A stretch of DNA of 64,000 nucleotides from Thalassorhabdus alkalitolerans (GTDB lineage: Bacteria > Bacillota > Bacilli > Bacillales > Marinococcaceae): the NCBI RefSeq assembly GCF_042656585.1, contig NZ_JBHSPG010000023.1. One strand, written 5' to 3'. Under the pieces are notes generated by a model. The model was not told where the DNA came from and searched no databases. It saw only the letters and a program-made list of their open reading frames with translations. How positions within the stretch are numbered: the first letter of the stretch is position 1; the number at the start of each line of letters is the position of its first letter. Below, in pieces: positions 58,819-64,000 of the stretch. Made by a program: the position numbers and the translations under genes.

Positions 58819-61062
58819 GTGGAAGGAAATAAGAGAAATAAAATTATGTATCGGACAATTTGGCTTCTTGGAATTATTCTTGTGTGCTTTATTGTTTTTA
58901 CCGGTCGTATGCTCTATGTTCAGGCAGTAAAAGAGGTGGACGGTCAAAATTTAGAAGAATTAGCTCAGTCCAGGTGGACGACAAGTCACGAGTTGCAAGG
59001 AGAAAGAGGAACCATCTTCGACAGGCAGGGAAATCCCCTTGCTGAAGAAGTGCAATCCTACTCGGTTTATGCTGTTCTTGATGCCACTCATGAAGAGCAT
59101 GTGGAAGACCCGGAAATGACAGCCGAAACGCTGGCTCCTTATATAGACATGGACGAGGAAAGGCTTAAAGAGCTGTTAAGCCTGGGAGAGACCGAAGGAA
59201 GGTATCAAGTAGAACTTGGGTCAGGTGCCAGGCACTTAAGCCACAGCACAAGGGCTGAAATTGAAGAGCTTGAGCTTCCGGGTATCCGTTTTCGAACAGA
59301 GTCTAGAAGGTTTTATCCAAATCAAGTGTTCGCTTCCCATGTCTTAGGGTATACAGAACGGGATATGAGTGAAGCAAGGATGGGCCTTGAGTCAGGATTG
59401 AATGAATACCTTACACCTGAAGACGGCTTTCTTTCCTACCAGCGGGATCAAAGAGGCGTTCCTTTGCTCGATAGCAATGAAAGCTTTGAAGAACCCCAAA
59501 ACGGAGATGACGTCACCCTGACTATTGATTCTAATATTCAAACAACTATGGAACAAGCAATGAATCAGGTGGAGGAAGAGTATGACCCTGAAAAAATAAC
59601 AGCTGTCGCAGCCAACGCCAAAACGGGGCAAATCCTGGCAATGAGCAACCGCCCGAGCTTTAATCCAAACGAGTATGAAGAGATTACAAACTTTACAAAC
59701 TTTGCAGTGGCAGACAGATTTGAGCCTGGCTCGACGATGAAAATCTTTACATTGGCAGCGGCCATTGAAGAAGGGGTTTATGACGGAGAGGAAGAATTTG
59801 AATCTGGCAGTTATGAGGTAGGTTCTCACCGACTCCATGATCACAATAACGGACAAGGATGGGGAAAAATCACCTTTAATGAGGGATTTTACCGTTCCTC
59901 TAACGTGGCCTTCGCAAAGCTTGCAATGGAAAAGCTGCGTCCTGAGCGGCTGTATGATTACATTACTGATTTTGGATTTCGGGAAACCACAGGGGTGGAT
60001 TTGCCTGGGGAAGCAAGTAGCCTGATAGCAGAGCAGTATGAAATTGATGCTGCTACCACTGCCATCGGGCAAGGGACCGCGGTTACTCCCATTCAAATTA
60101 TCCAAGCTGCAACTGCAATAGCGAATGAGGGCAAAATGATGAAGCCATATATTGTTGACAGCATCAGTAACTCTGCGACTGAAGAAGTGGTCTATGAAGG
60201 CAAGCCAGAAGTGAAGGGTGAACCTATTAGCCCGGAAACCTCAGAAGAAGTACTTGGCTTAATGGAGCAGGTCGTGGTTTCATCAAGCGGAACAGGACGC
60301 CCCTATTTTATTGAAGGGTTTAATGTAGTAGGGAAGACAGGAACAGCGCAAATACCTAATCCTGATGGAGGAGGATATTTAAGCGGAAATAACCAGAATA
60401 TTTTCTCCTTTATTGGTATGGCGCCAAAGGATGACCCAAGTATCATTGTGTATGTGGCAGTTGACAGACCAAACCTTGCTGGTGACGAATCAGGTTCGGC
60501 GCCTGTGTCCATGATTTTCAACTCAGTTATGAAGCAAAGTCTCCAATACCTTAATATAGAGCCTGCCGTTTCCGAGGAAGCCGTATACGAAGAAGACGGA
60601 ATAGAAATCCCTGAGCTTGAAGGTGAAAGCGTGGAAGAGGCTGAAAGCATTCTTCATTCACTAGGCCTTCAGCCTGTATTTCTTGGAGATGGGGAAACCG
60701 TAGAGGAAATGAGCCCCGGTTCGGAAAGTCACGTCATTTTTGGGGAGAGAGTGCTGATCAGGACCGAGGAAGCTTCAGTGATGCCTGATATTACAGGATG
60801 GTCCATGAGAGATGCCACAAAGCTGAGTGATCTAGCGGGGATGGAACTTCACCATATAGGCTCGGGCTATGTGACAGACCAAAGCATCCCCGCCGGTACA
60901 GGACTTGAAGGAAAAGGCTATCTAACGGTAGAAATGATGAGTCCTCAAGAAATCAGGGATTTAAGAGAGGAAGAGGCAGCGGCACAGGAAGAAGCAGAAG
61001 CTGAGGAATCTTCCGGAGAAGAAGATTCTGAAGATGAAGAGGAAAGAATCAGAAGAGAATAA
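58819..61062 (+). CDS. pbpB: Penicillin-binding protein 2B (septal transpeptidase)
   Basis: A 747-residue class B PBP: membrane anchor (about 11-29), PBP dimerisation domain (about 60-220), transpeptidase with S305-T-M-K308, SSN in RSSNVAF and KTGTAQ, then two PASTA domains (about 590-705). The last 40 residues form a very acidic tail rich in Glu. It cross-links septal peptidoglycan with FtsL/DivIB. GTG 58819 with AGGTGAT upstream; an internal ATG at residue 10 is the alternative. Confidence 0.94.
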   Translation: MEGNKRNKIMYRTIWLLGIILVCFIVFTGRMLYVQAVKEVDGQNLEELAQSRWTTSHELQGERGTIFDRQGNPLAEEVQSYSVYAVLDATHEEHVEDPEMTAETLAPYIDMDEERLKELLSLGETEGRYQVELGSGARHLSHSTRAEIEELELPGIRFRTESRRFYPNQVFASHVLGYTERDMSEARMGLESGLNEYLTPEDGFLSYQRDQRGVPLLDSNESFEEPQNGDDVTLTIDSNIQTTMEQAMNQVEEEYDPEKITAVAANAKTGQILAMSNRPSFNPNEYEEITNFTNFAVADRFEPGSTMKIFTLAAAIEEGVYDGEEEFESGSYEVGSHRLHDHNNGQGWGKITFNEGFYRSSNVAFAKLAMEKLRPERLYDYITDFGFRETTGVDLPGEASSLIAEQYEIDAATTAIGQGTAVTPIQIIQAATAIANEGKMMKPYIVDSISNSATEEVVYEGKPEVKGEPISPETSEEVLGLMEQVVVSSSGTGRPYFIEGFNVVGKTGTAQIPNPDGGGYLSGNNQNIFSFIGMAPKDDPSIIVYVAVDRPNLAGDESGSAPVSMIFNSVMKQSLQYLNIEPAVSEEAVYEEDGIEIPELEGESVEEAESILHSLGLQPVFLGDGETVEEMSPGSESHVIFGERVLIRTEEASVMPDITGWSMRDATKLSDLAGMELHHIGSGYVTDQSIPAGTGLEGKGYLTVEMMSPQEIRDLREEEAAAQEEAEAEESSGEEDSEDEEERIRRE

Positions 61063-61164
61063 TCTTCCTTCCCCGATCTGCTGGTCGTTCTACTAAGAGG
61101 GATACAAGCATAGGCATAAGCAAAGGTGCAATGGCCTTTTAGTAGAACAGACGGTGGTGGAAGA

Positions 61165-63099
61165 ATGCGAGTCTCGTATGTTACCGTTAGGAAACGTTTG
61201 ATTTGGGTGTTTATCGCAGGTTTATGTGTGTCAGTTATTCTTGCAATGAGACTTGGATATGTACAGTTTGCTTTAGGAGGATGGCTGACCGAAGAAGCAG
61301 AAGATTCCTGGAGTCGAAATGTGCCCTTTGAAGGAGAGCGAGGGGAAATACTTGACCGCAATGGTGAAATTCTTGCAACTAACGTGAGCGCACCCTCTAT
61401 TCTTGTAGTTCCCAGGCAGGTGAAGGAGCCGGCGGATACAGCCAGGCAGCTGGCGGCTGCATTAAATATGGATGAAAAAAAAGCCTATGAATTAATCACA
61501 AAACAAGAGTCCATTGTAAGAATTAATCCAGAAGGACGTAAGGTTAATAAGGAAAAAGCAGCTGAAGTGAGGAAATTGCAGCTGCCAGGGATCTACATCG
61601 CAGAGGACAACAAACGCCATTATCCTCAGGGCCGATATCTCTCCCACGTTTTGGGGTTTGCCGGGATCGATAATCAGGGATTGACGGGGCTTGAGCTTTA
61701 TTACGAAGAAGAGCTGAAAGGAAAAAGTGGACATGTATCGTTTTTTTCTGATGCAAAGGGGAAGAGAATGCCTGATATGGCAGATAGATATCAGGAGCCG
61801 GAAGATGGATTGGATGTTAAGCTTACGATTGACTCCAGGGTGCAGACAATTGTCGAGCGGGAACTGGACATTGCTGAAGCCACCTACAATCCGGATGGTG
61901 CTATTGCCATAGCAATGAATCCTAATACAGGTGAGGTGCTTGCTATGTCAAGCCGGCCGGATTTTCATCCTGAAGAATTCCAGGATGTTCCCCCTGAAAT
62001 ATTTAACCAGAATAAACCGGTCTGGTCCCAGTACGAACCTGGTTCTACCTTTAAAATCATCACTCTTGCGGCAGCTCTTGAAGAAAATGAAGTGGATTTG
62101 CACAAAGATAATTTTCATGATCCAGGCTATATCGAAGTGTCTGGAAGAAAGCTGCGATGCTGGAAAAAAGGCGGGCATGGACAACAGACATTTTTAGAAG
62201 TGGTGCAAAATTCCTGCAACCCCGGGTTTGTTGTACTGGGGGAAAGACTGGGAAAAGACAGGCTTTTTGATTACATTGAAGCGTTTGGGTTTGGGGAGAA
62301 AACAGGGATTGACCTTCAAGGAGAAGGGAAAGGAATACTCTTTAACCGAGAAAGGGTAGGACCTTTAGAACAAGCTACGACTGCTTTTGGGCAGGGAGTA
62401 TCTGTCACCCCTCTTCAGCAGGTCACTGCCGTGTCAGCAGCAGTAAATGGCGGTTATTTATACCAGCCGTTTCTGGCTAAGGAATGGCTTGATCCTAAAA
62501 CGGGAGAAGTCGTGAAAACAAATACCCCTGTAATGAAAAGGCAGATTATTTCAGAAGAGACATCAAAGGAAGTAAGAGAGGCTCTTGAGCACGTCGTTGC
62601 CCAGGGAACAGGGAAGGGAGCATTCGTGGATGGGTACAGGGTTGGTGGGAAAACAGGGACGGCACAAAAGGCTAAAGACGGGCGGTACCTGGAAAATAAC
62701 CATATCGTATCCTTTATTGGCCTGGCCCCCGCAGATGACCCTGAAATTGTTGTTTATGTGGCGATTGATAATCCTAAAGATACACTTCAGTTTGGAGGCA
62801 TCGTAGCGGCTCCGATCGTTGGTAATATTATGGAAGACAGCCTGCGTGCACTCGGGGTGGAGAAAAGAAAGGATCAAGTGGAAAAAGAACTTGCCTGGAA
62901 TGATACGCCATTAATAGAAGTTCCGGACCTGGTGGACCTGACACTGCGGGAGGTAAACGAAGCCTACTATCCTTTGGGAATAGAGAAAAGCGGAAGCGGA
63001 GATAGAATTGTTGCCCAGTCTCCCGGACCGGGGGAAAAAGTAGAAGAAGGGTCTACGATCCGTATTTATCTTGATGACAAATCGTCCTCTTCCGATTAA
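61165..63099 (+). CDS. spoVD: Stage V sporulation protein D (cortex transpeptidase)
   Basis: A 644-residue class B PBP: membrane anchor (about 11-30), dimerisation domain, transpeptidase with S294-T-F-K297, S-x-N in QNSCNPGF (here SCN), KTGTAQKA, and one C-terminal PASTA domain (about 585-640). The opening MRVSYVTVRKRL and single PASTA match SpoVD, which makes the spore cortex with SpoVE. ATG 61165 has GGTGGAAG upstream; an earlier ATG at 61126 is unlikely. Located between pbpB and murE as in B. subtilis. Confidence 0.94.
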   Translation: MRVSYVTVRKRLIWVFIAGLCVSVILAMRLGYVQFALGGWLTEEAEDSWSRNVPFEGERGEILDRNGEILATNVSAPSILVVPRQVKEPADTARQLAAALNMDEKKAYELITKQESIVRINPEGRKVNKEKAAEVRKLQLPGIYIAEDNKRHYPQGRYLSHVLGFAGIDNQGLTGLELYYEEELKGKSGHVSFFSDAKGKRMPDMADRYQEPEDGLDVKLTIDSRVQTIVERELDIAEATYNPDGAIAIAMNPNTGEVLAMSSRPDFHPEEFQDVPPEIFNQNKPVWSQYEPGSTFKIITLAAALEENEVDLHKDNFHDPGYIEVSGRKLRCWKKGGHGQQTFLEVVQNSCNPGFVVLGERLGKDRLFDYIEAFGFGEKTGIDLQGEGKGILFNRERVGPLEQATTAFGQGVSVTPLQQVTAVSAAVNGGYLYQPFLAKEWLDPKTGEVVKTNTPVMKRQIISEETSKEVREALEHVVAQGTGKGAFVDGYRVGGKTGTAQKAKDGRYLENNHIVSFIGLAPADDPEIVVYVAIDNPKDTLQFGGIVAAPIVGNIMEDSLRALGVEKRKDQVEKELAWNDTPLIEVPDLVDLTLREVNEAYYPLGIEKSGSGDRIVAQSPGPGEKVEEGSTIRIYLDDKSSSSD

Positions 63100-63117
63100 A
63101 ATGAAAGTTGTGTCATT

Positions 63118-63150
63118 CAGCCAAGGGAGTCGACCTTGGCTGCTTCTGTT
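63118..63150 (+). terminator. Weak hairpin between spoVD and murE
   Basis: The stem CAGCCAAGG / CCTTGGCTG is followed by a poor T-tract; it may be a partial terminator, with murE partly or separately transcribed. Confidence 0.45.
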
Positions 63151-63213
63151 ATGGAGAGAATTATAAAATGGTAATCAGTGACAGTAACGATAAAAGAGGA
63201 AAGGACAGTGAAT

Positions 63214-64000
63214 ATGTTATTAAATGATCTTTGCAGCTCTTTGATCAGTTATACAAAAACAGCCCGGGAAAACCCTGACATTACATCCATGGAAATGGAT
63301 TCCCGCAAGGTAACGCCCGGGAGTTTATTCGTGTGCATCAAAGGGTACACGGTAGATGGCCACGAGTATGCAGGCGAGGCAGTAAAGAAAGGAGCAGCTG
63401 CCCTGCTGGCCGAACGAGAGCTCGATGTTAACGTTCCGGTCATCGTAGTACGCGATGTAAAACGGGCGATGGCTGTTTTGTCCAGTGTTTTTTACAATCA
63501 TCCTACAAGAAAAATGCGATTAATAGGGATTACAGGGACAAATGGAAAAACCACAACCACTCATCTGATTGATCATGTGTTAAAAGACAGCGGCCAACAC
63601 ACAGGAATGGTAGGAACTCTCTACACAAAAATAGGTGAAGAAACCATTGAGAACAAAAACACAACACCAGAATCCTTAGTGCTTCAACAAACGTTTGGCA
63701 AGATGGTTTCTCAAAACATAGAAACATGCACCATGGAAGTCTCTTCCCACGCCCTTGATTTGGGGAGAGTGCGGGGATGTGATTTTGATATTGCTGTATT
63801 CACAAACCTGACAAAAGACCACTTAGATTATCATGAAACAATGGAAGCATATAAGCAGGCAAAAGGATTACTGTTTGCACAGCTTGGAAATCATTATGAA
63901 GGAAGAGGGAAAACAGCTGTCTTAAATGCCGATGATCCAGCTTCAAGCTTATATGAAAGAATGACTTCAGCGCAGGTTCTTACATACGGAATTAAAAACG
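63214..64000 (+). CDS. murE: UDP-N-acetylmuramyl-tripeptide synthetase MurE (partial, runs off the window)
   Basis: The first 262 codons of a Mur ligase that adds the third stem residue (meso-DAP in most Bacilli) to UDP-MurNAc-L-Ala-D-Glu. The N-terminal domain has SRKVTPGSLFVCIKG (about 30-44), the ATP loop GTNGKTTTT is at 108-116, and NTTPES and TMEVSSHAL follow, then FTNLTKDHLDYH. ATG 63214 follows GAGGAAAGGACAG. The DAP/Lys-specifying C-terminal region is beyond the window. Confidence 0.96.
   Translation, partial: MLLNDLCSSLISYTKTARENPDITSMEMDSRKVTPGSLFVCIKGYTVDGHEYAGEAVKKGAAALLAERELDVNVPVIVVRDVKRAMAVLSSVFYNHPTRKMRLIGITGTNGKTTTTHLIDHVLKDSGQHTGMVGTLYTKIGEETIENKNTTPESLVLQQTFGKMVSQNIETCTMEVSSHALDLGRVRGCDFDIAVFTNLTKDHLDYHETMEAYKQAKGLLFAQLGNHYEGRGKTAVLNADDPASSLYERMTSAQVLTYGIKN

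Noticed and set aside
1..64000. CRISPR array, prophage, transposase, tRNA or rRNA genes
   Set aside because: No spaced direct-repeat array, phage gene, IS-type protein or stable-RNA sequence was recognised anywhere in the window.

Overview
The window is a stretch of a Bacillaceae chromosome (endospore-forming Firmicute). Nearly all of it follows the Bacillus subtilis order ylaI - phoH(ylaK) - glsA - ylaN - pycA - ctaA/ctaBCDEF - ylbA..ylbP - panE - bshC - mraZ - rsmH - ftsL - pbpB - spoVD - murE. Start codons are often TTG or GTG behind strong AGGAGG-type ribosome sites. Spore genes are present (ylbD, ylbJ, gerR, spoVD). A NaChBac-type sodium channel and acidic, Glu/Asp-rich extracytoplasmic segments (YlbC, PBP2B tail) suggest an alkaliphilic and/or moderately halophilic species. 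No tRNA, rRNA, transposase, phage gene or CRISPR array was seen.

Layout. 1-2.8 kb: an acyl-CoA ligase and a phosphotriesterase-like hydrolase in one translationally coupled pair. 2.8-13.4 kb: small yla genes, PhoH ATPase, glutaminase, YlaN, pyruvate carboxylase (ftsW, expected between ylaN and pycA, is absent), an Eis-like acetyltransferase and heme A synthase. 13.7-19.6 kb: the caa3 cytochrome c oxidase operon ctaBCDEF with the assembly gene ctaM; ctaG is missing. 20-27 kb: an AI-2E-type permease, ylbA-ylbF and a few unrecognised or accessory genes.

27-43 kb is a block of about 16 kb that separates ylbF from ylbG, genes I recall as adjacent in B. subtilis. It holds a CPBP protease, a DUF4236 protein, the c-di-AMP receptor DarB, a divergent polysaccharide deacetylase, the nitrogen regulator TnrA divergent from biotin synthase BioB (a TnrA box and a BirA operator lie between them), a PRC-barrel protein, an aspartate kinase, the sodium channel, the proB-proA-proC operon behind a proline T-box, a YqjQ-like dehydrogenase and a broken yqzH. 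43-56.8 kb returns to ylbG-ylbP, panE, a DUF3397 gene and bshC, with a probable small RNA (CsfG-like) antisense to and upstream of rsmD. 56.9-64 kb is the start of the division and cell-wall cluster, cut within murE at the window end.

How the parts connect: PycA supplies oxaloacetate, which feeds aspartate kinase and, through the TCA cycle, the glutamate used by ProBAC; PycA needs biotin made through BioB; DarB is known in B. subtilis to tune PycA and Rel; TnrA and glutaminase belong to nitrogen balance. The Cta genes build the terminal oxidase. YlbF, TmcAL, RsmD, RsmH, CoaD, BshC and L32 are housekeeping RNA, translation or cofactor functions. PBP2B, FtsL, MraZ and MurE serve septation, and SpoVD the spore cortex. 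All functions are assigned by reading the sequence and recalling families; no database search was run.
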